Positions 9,799 to 22,049 of a stretch of 64,000 bases of DNA are shown here, piece after piece. The stretch is from positions 2,294,001 through 2,358,000 of the forward strand of contig JAVHKY010000029.1 of the NCBI GenBank assembly GCA_035079385.1, read 5' to 3'. The translations under genes and the position numbers were made by a program. Below the pieces are notes generated by a model. It did not search any database. It was given only the letters and a program-made list of their open reading frames with translations, and had not been told where the DNA came from. The DNA is from Aspidiotus rigidus (Eukaryota > Arthropoda > Insecta > Hemiptera > Diaspididae). Position 1 is the stretch's first letter; each line of letters begins with the position of its first letter.

Positions 9799-12700
9799 GT
9801 GTTAATACTCTTATTTGAAATTCATTTCTTTCAAGCTCTTGTACACTTATGGTTTTAAAATCACCGATGACTGAATCGAATTAACCTTTCTTTCTTGTAC
9901 TTATGAGTGGATAAACGGTAACATACGAGTACAACGCAGATAAAATCATGAACCAACGATCTTATGTGAAAAAAAGTGCCTATGTTTGATTCCAGAGAAA
10001 ATAGGGAGGAAAATGAAAAAACAAAATTTGCTCGTTAAAATATGGCCCTAAGTACGAATATTTATATGACACCGGAAGTTTATACCGTATAGTCCAGGAA
10101 AAGGACAAAATATGTTGGACGCAACGATGAAAATTCGAAGAGATCCGTTCAAATAAGACTTCGTTTCATTGCGAAGTTCCAAAAAACGATGGATGGCTGA
10201 GTTGACTCCCATACGGCTCAGAGGACGAACATAATATTAAGTACAAGAGTTGAGAGCTCGAAATTTTGATTGGTTTTTACGTTAGTTCAAAATGAGGTTA
10301 GGTTCACGTACAACAGAAATTTTCACCGAACGATCATCCACAATTCTTGAACTTCAAATTAGTAGAGTCAGTTTGATGTACCGAGGTAGATGAATTGTTT
10401 TTTTTCGGATTAAATACTGCTCGCACAAAAACTTATGGGTAGTGCAAGGACCTCGTTCCACGGAAGATGGAGCTATTTCAAAATTTCAGTAATGAACTGA
10501 TGTGGAGTTTAGTTGCAGAAGGGAATCGAATCTAAAATAATTTCTTTTTTCTTTGATTTTATTAGTCGATCGCGATTTTCCTAAGCTTTCCTCCATATGG
10601 ATTTCCAGAGCTCGAAATTTTTCTAAAACTTCCCCCCATCAGCAGCTCTCTAAAAGGATTCAAACCTCGAGACTTTTCATGTCTTTGCTCATATCTTAAG
10701 TCATCATAGTCGGTCTCAAAGTTGAAGAACGGTGGACGCAGATATTAATCAGACCCTTGCATCTTTTGTTACGGCAGCGGTTAACCCGTGATGTTTGCCG
10801 CTAATTCAAACCCTTATTACTTGCTTTATCCTTACCTAGGACTCTGGATTCGAAGTTTTCTCAAATTTATTTTCAGTAGCTACCCATAGATCGTTGCGAA
10901 TCAACTCACTCCTCCCCTCGTTCCCAATTTTCATCTGAACTTAGAATATCTATATTTACCTTTACCGCTTGTCCTTCGTCTCCTCCTTCTTTGAATTTTT
11001 ACTTTATGTCTTATTTGAACGAGGAAAAGCCGATTGGTAGAAAGTTCAAAAGTTGAGGATATCTTTATGCATGCTGACACAATCATGAAACAATGTATTT
11101 TTACTTTATACTCGAAATTTCCATCATTTTTGATTAACACTTTTGTCACCTATATAACAAGCGAAGAAAGCTTTTGTAGCTCTGATGGATGGCTTGGTAC
11201 TTCTCACCTATAGCTTTGTCGCTTGGACTAGTTGAACTCAAGGAGTGGTGTGGTCGTCGCTTTGGTGACAGTTGTAACGTTCGCCCATCTCTTTGCTTCT
11301 AGCCTCGTTGTTTCTGCGGCAGTGTTAGCAGCTGACATCCTCTCTCTGGCTGCTATTCTCCTAAAATGATCAACGGTATTGTAGACCGCGAGTCTTTTAA
11401 CTTTCGCAGCTACGGTCCACGCTTCAGTTCTGATTTCATCACGTAGGTTGGACTCGTAGGAATGAAACTGAAAGCAGTTTTCCTCGTAAAAAATGTGACT
11501 TTTAACGAATGAATTCGAACAAGTTTCACGCTTACTGCATTTCCTTTGTCAATTTCTCGCGTCGCAGCTAGAATACACATACACAGGTTCAAAAACGTAA
11601 ACGAAATAAATGTTTTCATGCTTGGCGACTAGGTACAAAAAAAACAAAACAAAAAGAAACAAAAATCAAAAAAACAAAACAAAACAATATAAAACAAAAA
11701 AAAAAAAAGAATAGGGGGAAAAAAATTACACACACATCAAATTACTAAAAGCCAAGGTAATTCTAAAAATGATGTAATATATGAGAACATGGAAGAATGA
11801 GGGAACTTTCTTCGATTTCTCTCTCTCTCTCTCTCGCTGATCAAAATATTTCTTGCTCAAATTAACCGCGATTTTCGAACGAATTTTAAAATTGAGAGAT
11901 AAGTTTATGACGCGTGACGGAACTCGTTGGTTACGTTGAGTTAGATCAAGATGAATGGTTTAGATAGAAAAATTTATCGAGAGAACAATGAAAAGAACTT
12001 TGAACCTATGTCATTTTTCAGATCAAGTAAGGAACCTTTAAATCATAAACTTTACACTTCTAATTATGTTTGCTTACTCTTAAAATCACCATCAACTGTT
12101 AGAGTGTAGCCGTTTATAACTCTGTTTCGCTTCACCTCAGCTGCAGAGGAAAAGAAAGAGATTTCGCTTAAAAAATTGTGGTTCCGGCCTGAGTTCGGGT
12201 GTGAAGCTTGCTTCGAGTAGATACTCAGGCAGTACCATAGTATGCACTAAGTAACGATAATCCAACTGATTGGTTTGATGCAGCTGATGTAGATTCGGCG
12301 AGTATTATTTTTTTAATCTATGTTGCACAGCATTATCTGTACAAGCCCATTGTATCATCCACAATATGAGAAGCACGTACAATTTCATCGAATTTTCGGT
12401 ACGTTTTGAACCTCATGATTTTGTCTAAAGACGATAGACGGCGAACCTCGACATACTTCGAGCTAAGAAAGCAATCTGCAATTACACGTATGAGTATAAT
12501 TAGACTTCGGCTATGATTGACAATAGTACCTACAACCACTTGGTGTCAAGGATTAAAGGCTTGTCCTATTTCAAAAGATTTACAATATTTACCCAAAAAT
12601 CGAACGATCCGTCGTTCACCATAAATTTTTTTCCTCGGATTTGGAACAAAGAGTTAACGTCATCCAAAAAAATGAATAAATAAAATGAGGTCAAGGTAAC

Positions 12701-13613
12701 GCGGCTTTACTGTCTGACGTTATTGCGTGCTTGCCTTCGGAAAAATTTGGAAAGCACCAATGACGTACAGCCAAGGATGAATCTTTCTTTAGAGCGTCGC
12801 AATTTACTCTCGTCACGGTGTCCTGCAGATCTGTTTTATTCATAAGTCTAAACAACCCTTCAAGAGAGGTTCATAACTCCTGATTTTTTTGGGTCTTCGC
12901 TCCCTCGCTATGAAGGATCAGAAAGTTAAAATTTTTCCAAGTTCTCAAATTAGATCACGGCCATTGATGATTTCACAAAGGTCGGAGACGGACGTTTACG
13001 AGCTCGAAGTTAGTCTGAATATATGATGAGTTCTAGCCTGGAATGTTCCTTTTGGCCTAGCTTATGTTTGGGATACGACTCCATAATAAATTGCCCAGCT
13101 AGGAGCTTAAAATTTTTCCACCTCTACAGAGGTTCATACTTCAAAGTTTTCTCAAGTCGACTCGAAAGAGGATCGGGGTTCGAAATGTTTCAATCCCTCG
13201 TTGAAGACGTTACACGGATCGGACGCGAACGTTTTCTGAAGACTATTCTCCCGCTGAAAATCCTAGCTCCAGGATGTGTTCCAAAAATAATCACGAGCCG
13301 AAGCAGTTCAGAAAGACTGTACTTATGGATGCCTAATTTCTCCACGAGTCTATTTTGCCCAATGAATACTAAACGTTTTCCCGCAATAGTTCGTAAGTAG
13401 GGCGTCGCATGAGGGGGCTTAAGGAGGAGACACCTTTTCACGAGTTAGCGCTGTCGGCCAATTGGAGAAATTGCAGTTCTCGAAATTACGAATGAACTAA
13501 AATCTGATGAAAAATTCTCAAGTGTACAATTCTATTAGTTAGCCTACAAGAGTACCCCCATCATCAGTTGTGTCGCTACTGAAGAACAAAGTCTTAAACA
13601 TGAGTTTTTATAG
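9799..13613. other. Unrecognised stretch with low-complexity tracts
   Basis: No gene is recognised over about 3.8 kb. An A-rich AAAAC-type tract occupies about 11635-11720 and a short (CT)n lies at 11817-11836. Words such as TCATACTTCAAAGTTTTCTC and CTAGGACTCTGGATTCGAAG (about 10840 and 13130) recur in diverged form, so parts are probably old repeats. Confidence 0.45.
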
Positions 13614-13615
13614 TA

Positions 13616-14138
13616 CAGTAGACGCCGCTTATTGTGATCGCACCGGGACCGTCTAGAAATGATAACATTATCCAAATGATAACACAAACCGAAGGGGGAT
13701 TTTTTTTTTTATAAATTTGCAGTTTTGAAGCAGCAATTTGATGACTAATTTTGCCAAACGCGTCATACTTTTGAAAGATTTCGATTTTATCTTTCATACT
13801 CAAATCACTTCTTTTACTAACAAGTTTATTACACGAGCTTGAAGCCATCAGAACACTTTTCAAACAATCATACTTCATGAAAACGGCGATAAGACTGACA
13901 AGAACGTATGCAACAAGAGAAAGCAGTGCTGAACTGTATTGTGAGTGCATATTTTTGCAGAAAATTGAACAAAGTAGGCCTAAAATGGGATGTTCTTTGA
14001 TAACATTAATCGACGTGTCGATTACATAAAGCGATAGTTTTACTGTACGTTTAGATACGGGAGATCGGGACCAAGCAAATTGGATCACATAAGCCGTTTG
14101 ATAACACTAACCGGGATCACAATAAGCGGCGTCTACTG
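13616..14138 (-). mobile_element. pogo-type DNA transposon relic
   Basis: The element is bounded by 24-bp perfect inverted repeats starting CAGTAGACGCCGCTTATTGT and by TA duplications (13614-13615 and 14139-14140), as expected for the pogo/Tigger branch of Tc1/mariner. The body is about 523 bp, far shorter than a full pogo element. On the minus strand a frame from about 14088 includes LSMKDKIEIFQKYDAFGKIS followed by HQIAASKLQI (about 13815-13730). This matches the helix-turn-helix DNA-binding domain at the start of pogo/CENP-B transposases. The DDE catalytic part is missing, so it can only move if helped in trans. Confidence 0.88.
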
Positions 14139-14375
14139 TATATCACAGCTGTGACCCTATTGGCTGCCAGGTTTTCTGCCATCTTATTGATGGTTGATTC
14201 TATTATTCTTCTCTCGTCCAATCACCAGGCTGAATAATTTTTCGCTGACAAATATGATTACATTGTTCAAGACGTTGCTTTCTTCCTCTTTGCCTTTGCA
14301 ATCATGTTTTTTTAGCGGGGAATCCGCTGTCCATTTTGTTAGGAGATTACATCCTCAGAAAACGTCCGCGTCCGC

Positions 14376-14391
14376 AGGTTAGGTTAGGTTA
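14376..14391. repeat. Short interstitial TTAGG-like run
   Basis: AGGTTAGGTTAGGTTA is three units of the insect telomere repeat TTAGG with one extra T per unit at places. It is too short to call a telomere relic with confidence. Confidence 0.4.
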
Positions 14392-14712
14392 CGGGACTTG
14401 GAAGAATTTCGAGTCTCGAGCTATATATGATAGGAGGGGGACTTGGAAGAATTTCAAGTCTCGAGCTATATATGATAGGAGGGGGACTTGGAAGAATTTC
14501 AAGTCTCGAGCTATATATAATGGGGGGGGGGGACTTGGAAGAATTTCGACTTTCGAGCTACCGTCCGCCGTCCAACCAAAAACTTAGAAAAATTTTAAGA
14601 CTCGAGCTATATATGATAGGAGGGGGACTTAGAAGAATTTCGAGTCTCGAGCTATATATGATAGGAGGGGGACTTGGAAGAATTGTGACTTCCGAGCTAT
14701 ATATGATAGGAG
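14392..14712. repeat. 45-bp tandem repeat array, about 7 units
   Basis: The unit begins GAGCTATATATGATAGGAGG, continues GGGACTTGGAAGAATTT and ends CGAGTCTC. Units differ by a few bases. One G-run is expanded near 14522-14532, and a non-repeat insertion lies at about 14563-14580. The repeated peptide that appears in open frames here is a by-product of the array. Confidence 0.95.
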
Positions 14713-14911
14713 AGAATGTAGAATGATAATTTCGATTTGAATTATATGACAAGATTATCAACTCAGTTCCACACCACCTGAGAGGTCGAGTTAAGGAACT
14801 GCGGGTTCGCCGCTGCCATTGCAACGTCTGCAATGGCTTCTAATTTTTCTTCTTTATTTTGTTTGTTTATTGTTTCTCCATTATTTTTATTTTGTTTTAC
14901 TCTCTTTTTTT

Positions 14912-15387
14912 CAGCGGGGAACCCGCTATCCCTTTTGTTGGGGGTACTTTCAGGAAATTTTCGTCCGCGGGCGCGAGCGAGGTTGATGACGTCACGGAAA
15001 GAAGGACTTGAAAAAATGTTGACCACGAGCTATATAAATTATTATAGGTGAGGGACGTGGAAAAATTTCGACCCTCGAGCTGTTTATGATAGGAGGGGGA
15101 CTTGGGAAAAATATATAGCTAGAGAGTCGAAATCTGTCCAAGTCCCTCTCCTATCATATATAGCTACAGCGCACGGCAAACTTCTAAAAAAAAAAAACAT
15201 AAAACAGGTTTGCTGTTAAAATTTTTACTGTTGAGCTATATACAACAGGAGGCGGACTTGGAAAAACGACAGCTTCCTTGAAATTGCAGCGCTTTCAAGT
15301 CGTCTCATCATCATTTTCGGGACTTAGAAAAATTTCATGCTCCAAGATTTATATGATAGGAGGGGGACTCGGGACAGTGGGTTCTCC
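14912..15387. mobile_element. Non-autonomous TIR element with 45-bp units, copy 2
   Basis: The left end CAGCGGGGAACCCGCTATCC and the right-end complement of CAAGCGGAGAACCCACTG form terminal inverted repeats matching copy 1. Inside are 45-bp units in both orientations: direct at about 15005-15110 and 15335-15370, inverted at about 15121-15165. This creates a local hairpin (GATAGGAGGGGGACTTGG against CCAAGTCCCTCTCCTATC). The words flanking copies 1 and 2 on the right (GCAATGGCWTCTAA) also agree. Confidence 0.55.
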
Positions 15388-15434
15388 GCTTGCAGCCCTG
15401 CAATGGCATCTAACTTTTTTTTTTCTTGTTTTTA

Positions 15435-15745
15435 GTATTCGTCCAGTCGGGGTTCCCATGATATCTTTTGGTTTGAAGCGGGGTGAGAAGTTCCTCCTTT
15501 GGTATGGTACTAAACAAGTTCTTCACATCCAAGGATACTAGCTCGTCATTATTCTCTAGTCGCTCTATCAGCTCACCGTTTCTGGGTGCAAACTGGTAGT
15601 TTTCTTTCAAGAATGTGGCCGCAATCTACGTTATCTTGAAACATGGTGATTGGATGCTATTACCCATCAGTGGTCTCATCGGACGGTGGTGCATTTTTAC
15701 TAGCCCCTTGGATTACATTGCTACCGGGTTCATATCAAGCGTCCT
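15435..15745 (-). pseudogene. Penelope-like element RT fragment
   Basis: On the minus strand the sequence reads KMHHRPMRPLMGNSIQSP, an in-frame TAG, then AATFLKENYQFAPRNGELIE followed by RLENNDELVSLDVKNLFSTI and PKEEL. RPMRP...SIQSP and ELVSLDVKNLFSTIP are the fingers and first palm motif of Penelope-like RTs (usual LVSFDVVSLFTNIP, carrying the first catalytic Asp). Only about 100 residues remain. The copy is truncated on both sides and abuts the TIR element ending near 15387. Confidence 0.8.
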
Positions 15746-17439
15746 TTCATTGCCAGGTACATTTTTCTCTTTCAACACAGCTTCCAACCTGGTTTGGTAT
15801 TTCTGAGCACAAGTCAGCATTTGTATCCCCCCACGGAGGAATAGTCCTCGCGACGAGCCTGCTCGTAAGCCTTTCGTTAGTCATGATCTTTGAATAATTA
15901 TAATTCCTTGTTTTGGAACATGTGTGTTTCGATAATTCTTCAGAAAGTAAGTCAGTCCTCGTTTTTTCTCGCTTAGACCCGATTAATTTATCCGCGGAAA
16001 ACACATGTGGTTAATTTACTCAAGCAAATTCATCCGAGGTATAGATTACCAAAGATACCTAGCGATTTTATGTAGGACAATTTTAATTTATCAAAAGGCG
16101 ACGTAAATGGGTACGATAGAACATTTTGTATGTTGATGATGTGCATGTATAAGATCACGCACTCAACGGAAAAGAAAAAAAGGATGCTCCAGAAGAATAT
16201 TAGATTAACGTTCAACTTTCGCGTTGAAACTTGAGACAATAAAGACCAATTCACGCTGTGATGTTCTACTCAGGGCGGTCTCACTCAACATTCGCTAATA
16301 AATCGAATATGATCAACAACTGGTATATCCATATGTACTCGTACTGTTTCCTACGCCACAACAGCCAGGGGACGGAATCCAGCGGGGATTGAAATTATAA
16401 AAGCTCGAATGTAAAGTGACACTTATTATTTCTCATTCTTATTTTTATTACAGTCAGTATGTGAATCTTATCACGCGGTACGTAACATCGTAATAAATAT
16501 AAGACAGTAATTTTCAAGAAACTATAATCCGGAATTCCGCTACAGTATATACGGTGTGCAGATTACGGTGCAGTGCATGTGTTTTACTGTAAACGGTTTT
16601 ATATTTTGATATACGATGCCTTCGCCGAGATTTAAATGGGACGTAAACATACTAGGCATCGGACTCACGTCAGACACGCGTTATATTAGCGACCAGAGTG
16701 AGAGCGTTGGGTAACCTGAAAATTCATTATAAATTTCACCCTATTACTCATTGAAACGGGAACGTTTCATACATAGAGAGTATGGAAAAATAATTTTGAA
16801 AAATAATAGCAATAATTACTTCATTATAAGTTACCGGTATCTATACGTTGTTTAACCTACGCACGATAATGTGAAAACTTGAAAAAGGATATCATTTTTT
16901 ATTTCTCATTCGGTATCAATTTCAGTACTTCGAATATCGGTTGGGTTTTGCAAATTTCTATGCCTTTATTAAGATATACAAGAAAATTATGTTCCCAGAT
17001 ATATATATTGTAATGTAGTCTACGTGCGCGCTGTATAAATTTTTATTTATAAGGTGAACTTTTGGCTAACGTCCATATAGGTATACGAGTTCAACTTGAA
17101 ATCCCAAAACGTAATTAATTATGACATTTATAAAAATTATACTTCGACAAGTTGAGCGCAATTGTGGCCGCATAGAAGGAGAAGGAGGTGTGACTTATTA
17201 AACGAGCGAAACTGTATTTTCTGTCATGAATTATTATCGTAGGTACTCGAAAACAGAGGAAAAGTAAGTTTATATTCCTAATTCACGATTAAGGAAATGA
17301 GAGTACGACCTTACATATGATTTTATTTGATCTGAAAAACTCTCAACTGGCAAGGTAGGTTGCTAGCTAATCGATAGGTTTCAATAAGACATTTGAAATA
17401 GCCAGATGTAGCTATGAATTTATCTATACTGTGACGTTC
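15746..17439. other. Unrecognised AT-rich stretch
   Basis: No gene or repeat recognised. The first 250 bases may be further eroded Penelope sequence. The rest has the composition of intron DNA. Confidence 0.45.
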
Positions 17440-17556
17440 CACCAGTCACTGGTAACGAATAATGAAGAACAGTTACAAATAATTGGACATAATTCACTTC
17501 TGATGCACTAGAACACCGTATGCCATCACAGTAAATGCAAGAGCACTAATGCTATA
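17440..17556. repeat. Direct repeat, partner at 19286-19400
   Basis: Both copies start with TTCCACCAGTCACTG and end with AATGCRAGAGCAC, diverged in between. They lie 1.85 kb apart in the same orientation and flank the coding-like relic at 18440-19380. They lack LTR ends (TG...CA) and a primer-binding site is not visible, so a duplicated repeat is more likely than LTRs. Confidence 0.55.
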
Positions 17557-18439
17557 TCATATCCTACTACCATTGACTTTTCCAAATTCCAGGCAGGTGA
17601 GCATATTGACAGATCCATTCATTAGCAACATTACCAATTCCTGCAACTAGTTTGTGAGCAACTTCGATTATCTCCTCCATCTAACAGCGAGGTCTTATTC
17701 AGTCAATCCAGAATATCGCGTCTAGGAATTCTTAAACACCTGGTATTCTGTCGAGCCCAATATAGTCCATTTAACAGCAAGGTCAAATCCAGTCGTGTGT
17801 GAGGATTTTTGTAGGTCAAGTATTTTGTCAAATCCGGGTTCTTGGGACAATAGGCAGGTTATCCCTAGTGCGATGCAATTCTTTTATCATTCCATTTCTT
17901 CTTTAGAGCGACTTTTTTGACCGCGGCTATTATTGTATCTTTCATCTCTGCAACTATCCAAGGTGCGGTTATTTCCTTCAACCTGATTTACAGCTGTTTC
18001 GACACTTCTTGAATTATTCTTTTGATTGGTACCTCTCTCGATGATTTTCTGAAGATACTTTCTTATGTTTCCTGTCTTGTTTGATGTTCGATCAAACTAA
18101 AGCTTTGTTCTTTTCTTTAGGATAGAGTAGAAGCCACCTTGGTCCAGTAACTATCTTCATTTTTGATCATATTTTCAGAACATTAGATAGAATCATTCTG
18201 TACAATCTCTGTTTATCTACATTATTATTTCAACTGAATGTTTTTCATCACTTATTAATATTAGTGAAGGCCCTTGTTAGACTTTAGAGTTCAAGTTCTT
18301 CTTCTTGGTGTGATGTTTACTGACTACTGGGCTCTGGATCTTTTCCATGGGATCATGAATCTTCATCTCCGAGAAGTGAGGTCTCTTCAAACTTGGTAGA
18401 GAGCAGATCAAGTAACTATTTATTGATATCGTCCTAAAC

Positions 18440-19380
18440 ACCAATGCTCACCTTTGTGTCTTTCTTTTGTTTTTCATTGCCCAAACTGGCTGACAGGGCT
18501 TCTGTCGGTCAACTGCTAGTCTCTTGCTGTAATGGTTCTATACGAGTATCTTGCCCGGCTGTCTTCAAAGCTCATTGTCTTGACCAGTTCGGTCTTCAAT
18601 TCATCGCGATACCTTGTTATCGTTTTGGTCAGTATGTCGAACATTTTGGCGGGGATTACTCCAATGGGAATATGTCTTCTATGTTTCCATCCCCTGGTTC
18701 AACCGTATGCCGTCTTCTCCGGGAACTTTTTGCCACTTGGTCCGCCTTGCTTTCCACTCGCTGATAATACTCTCTCTTGAAGTTCTTCACATATCTCACC
18801 CGAATCACCAATAAGCAATGTCGGTAATTTGAAGTCCGATGATTTCAGTCGCGACTCTACTACACCTGCGAATATCCAATTCACTTCAATGTGTGGTGTC
18901 TTGAACCTCTCTTCGAACACCGAGCGAGGATCGTATACCAAAGCAAATACTTTACAGCGAGATGAGGCATGGAAACCGCTATGAAGCGATATAAGGATGT
19001 TGTCCACTCTATTATGAAGGACACTTGAGAAGAAATGTGCCAAGACAGATCTAAATGGAGGACCATATGTTACAATAACCAGGGAATATTCGGCACCACG
19101 GGTCTCTCCAGAAGAAACAGTAACAGCGAAACCTTCACCTGCCCCGAGTGCCAACGTGTAATATAGGGTCTAGGATTGGTTTGGTGAGCCACCGACGTAT
19201 GCATGACAGGCAACGGCAACAGATTTCGTGAGATGGAGAAGCAATGGATCCTCGATAACGAGGAAGCCTGACGACGACGAGGACATTCCACCAGTCACTG
19301 ATGGTAACAAATGATAAAAAACAGCTACATCATTACTTGTACCAGAAGAACAGTACATCAAAACAGCGTAAACGATCACA
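18440..19380 (-). pseudogene. Unrecognised coding-like relic
   Basis: One minus-strand frame stays open from about 19154 to 18699 (152 codons) and remains protein-like on both sides, broken by only a few stops: upstream FLVIEDPLLLHLTKSVAVAC (about 19270) and downstream IPIGVIPAKMFDILTKTITR (about 18670). A segment reads HIEVNWIFAGVVESRLKSSD. I recognise no domain. Its position between two direct repeats suggests a mobile-element protein rather than a host gene. No start or splice sites are convincing. Confidence 0.35.
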
Positions 19381-19429
19381 ATGAATGCGAGAGCACAATT
19401 CAGAACGCAGTTAGGGAACTAATTCACTG

Positions 19430-20194
19430 TACTGATCCAGTACTGATCTTCAATCCGGTCGTTTCCCGGATTTATTCACCCGAGAACACCATTCCAGATG
19501 TGTATTGCCTTAAATTCCTAGACCACGATCAAATTATGCTACTTGAAAGTCTCGTCCTTTCTCGATTCTTTATCGTTTAAGCTTTATCTTTTTGATGCAC
19601 CACAATTCTATAGTGTTGGTCAAACAACGGTTCCTCATTACCATAATACTGAAATATGATTTCACCCATGGCAATTTGATATTATCGAATACTCTTTGTC
19701 ATTTTGTCATGAGGAGTTGACGATGGAAGAATCACAGGAGATACCGAGATTTCACCACCCAAGTGTTTAAAGATATAGGAACAGGAAATTTTACGCACAA
19801 TGTGCCGGTCAGAAGGACAAGGAAGCTCAATTGAACCGAAAGGAGTCAACAATCTTTTGAGAAGTAGAAGAACTCTTCCAAGTCCTTTGTCTTGTTGATG
19901 TACACTTATCTCGAAAATCTCCAGAAGCCTACTTTTCGATAATTATTTTTGTATAACCCAACCGCAAAAATTTTCGAAGTTTCCCATCTTGAAATTTTTC
20001 CAAGTCCTACAAATATTATTTTTTTTAAAAAGTGATTTTTCTGATACTTTTCAAGCGAGATTCTTCCAAGTCTCAAGACTGCAAGTTCCCGGACGGGAAT
20101 GAACACTTTTACCAACTACCCTCACATGAAGCTTAAAACAGATCGCATATTAAGATACTCAATACTCCGAAATTAACCTCTAGTGAACCAGTTC
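19430..20194. other. Unrecognised stretch
   Basis: No gene recognised. Words such as AAATTTTTCCAAGTCCTAC (about 19990) and ATTCTTCCAAGTC (about 20060) resemble single, inverted 45-bp units and hint at further decayed copies of that repeat. Confidence 0.4.
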
Positions 20195-20406
20195 AAACTT
20201 CTTCAACCAATAAAGACTTTTCCAGCTGATTCGAGTCTTGTGGAGCGCTATAGTGCTTCGACTTATGTGTAGTTCCTCTGTCTCCATTCGAGCACAACTC
20301 AAACTTCTTCAACCAATAACGACTTAATTCCAGCTGATTCGGGTCTTGTGGAGTGCTATAGTGCTTCAATTTAGTTCCTCTGTCTCCATTCGAGCACAAC
20401 TCGAGT
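20195..20406. repeat. Tandem duplication, period 106 bp, two copies
   Basis: Each copy starts AAACTTCTTCAACCAATAA, contains CCAGCTGATTCGRGTCTTGT and GCTATAGTGCTTC, and ends CTGTCTCCATTCGAGCACAA. Identity is about 90 percent, apart from a short indel. Confidence 0.9.
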
Positions 20407-22049
20407 TCCATCCTAAGTATACTCCTCGTGTATTTTTATCACAAGTTCGGCTGAAGGTTGATATTCGTACCCGGACTTCGCTGCTTCCTAACTTCAACTC
20501 CTATCCTCTTATCACACGTCATTACATTCGATTTAAAACAAAATCCCACTATTAAAATGCTACGAGTCGTTAAGATACCTATCTTTCGAAATAATCAAGC
20601 GGTGTACGGTCCACCTACAAGAGGTTCGTAAATCGGAAATAGACCTTTTCCAACTTGAGCAACAATAGTCCAACAGAAGTGCATCTGAAGAAGACGTCGC
20701 GGTCATAAACCTGAGAATATATAACTCGTCGATGCTGTGTAAAATAGTATACGAATCAATTACGATATAATTACGTATTTTAATATTCTTTAATTCACAG
20801 ATATTGTACTGTATTAGAAGTTGTACGTGCGCACTCCGTCCGATGCCGATATAACAGGCCGAGCTGTTTCGACCTTCGAAGGCTGTAAATACGGACTAAA
20901 AAACTGGTATTCAGCGTATAAATCAACGACGTAATCTATTAAAACCTTTACGCCTCTCGTAAAAAGTAATTTTTCTGGTAACGTACACTGCACACTGATA
21001 TCTCGGGGTATCTTTTAAACGGTTGTAGACCGCGTGGGAAAGTGGGGAGGATTAGGTCAATCAGCTTTGATGACCCCGTATTGTCCAATACTTCGCTGAT
21101 ATTGGATTTTTATATTGTACTTTCCGGTAAGATCACTTACCTATCGACGAACGAATCAAAATGTATGTTATTATGCTCGAAAGAAGCATAACATACACAC
21201 CATACAGCGAATCAGTCGCTGAAATAATGACTTTCGATGTACGGAATTTCTTTGCTTTTATTATTGTTATTATTCATTTCAAACCGGCATAAAATGAACA
21301 TTCCTATACGTTTCTGGTTTCTTTTTCTCTTTCTTTCTTTCTTTTTCTTTTTTCAATTTCCAATATTAGCATAACCGACTATCCTCGTACGTATACATAG
21401 AACAACACATAGCAATACTGTATAAATATATATCATTTACAAATACATTACGCTGGAACAAATGAATGAATTTTTGGTGATATGTCCATTTCGGCTAAGG
21501 AAAAAAAAAATAGTAATTACTGTTTACGTGTACGATATGATAGATGTAGTTCCAAACTAATGTGGTTTTCTATGCATGCTATATCAACTGCGTTCAGAAA
21601 TAATGATACTAGGATAATTTCCAGAAAGTAGATCAACGGTCAATTTTCTTTTCATCGCTTAATATAAAATCATTAACCGAATTTTTTGCGCCGTTATACT
21701 TAGGCTACTCACCACACAATTTTTATGTTTATCTTAGTAGAGAATTCTTCTTAACTTTGAAGAATGGTGACGAACAAAATGAAAGTATTCTCGCAACTCA
21801 ATATTACGGTCATAGTGCATGCGTAACGCCTCTCTTCTTCCGTGGTGGAGGGTGCGGGTTCTGTATGTATCGACCCTTTCGGGTATAACTTCGATGTTGG
21901 AAGAATCTCCTCGGCAAACCTCCTTTTCTTCTCGACAATAGTGCACCCGAGAAAGCAAAACTTTAGAACATACAACAACACCATCTCTGCAGTTACAGTG
22001 GATCGTTGTTGGAGTTTCTTTTATTTCTTCTTCTTTCTTCTTCAAGGTT
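20407..22049. other. Unrecognised stretch, including probable LINE 3' flank
   Basis: No gene recognised. The right-hand 300 bases lie just beyond the stop of the minus-strand LINE that ends near 22050 and are probably its 3' untranslated region. No poly(A) tail is visible. Confidence 0.4.

Larger units (their letters stand above)
14314..14818. mobile_element. Non-autonomous TIR element carrying a 45-bp minisatellite, copy 1
   Basis: The left end AGCGGGGAATCCGCTG (14314-14329) is a near-palindrome. At the right (about 14802-14818) GCGGGTTCGCCGCTG is its inverted counterpart. Between them lies the 45-bp tandem array (14392-14712). A second copy of the same layout follows at 14912-15387. No transposase frame is present. 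The boundaries are inferred from comparing the two copies. Confidence 0.55.

Noticed and set aside
14376..14391. Telomere or interstitial telomere block
   Set aside because: Only about three TTAGG-like units, which easily arise by chance or inside repeats.
14336..14833. Overlapping open frames encoding a repeated peptide on both strands
   Set aside because: The unit length (45 bp) is a multiple of three, so the array stays open in several frames. The peptide repeat is a by-product of the minisatellite.
17440..19400. Direct repeats as LTRs of a retrovirus-like element
   Set aside because: They are only about 115 bp, lack TG...CA ends, have no visible primer-binding site or polypurine tract, and no gag/pol domain was recognised between them.
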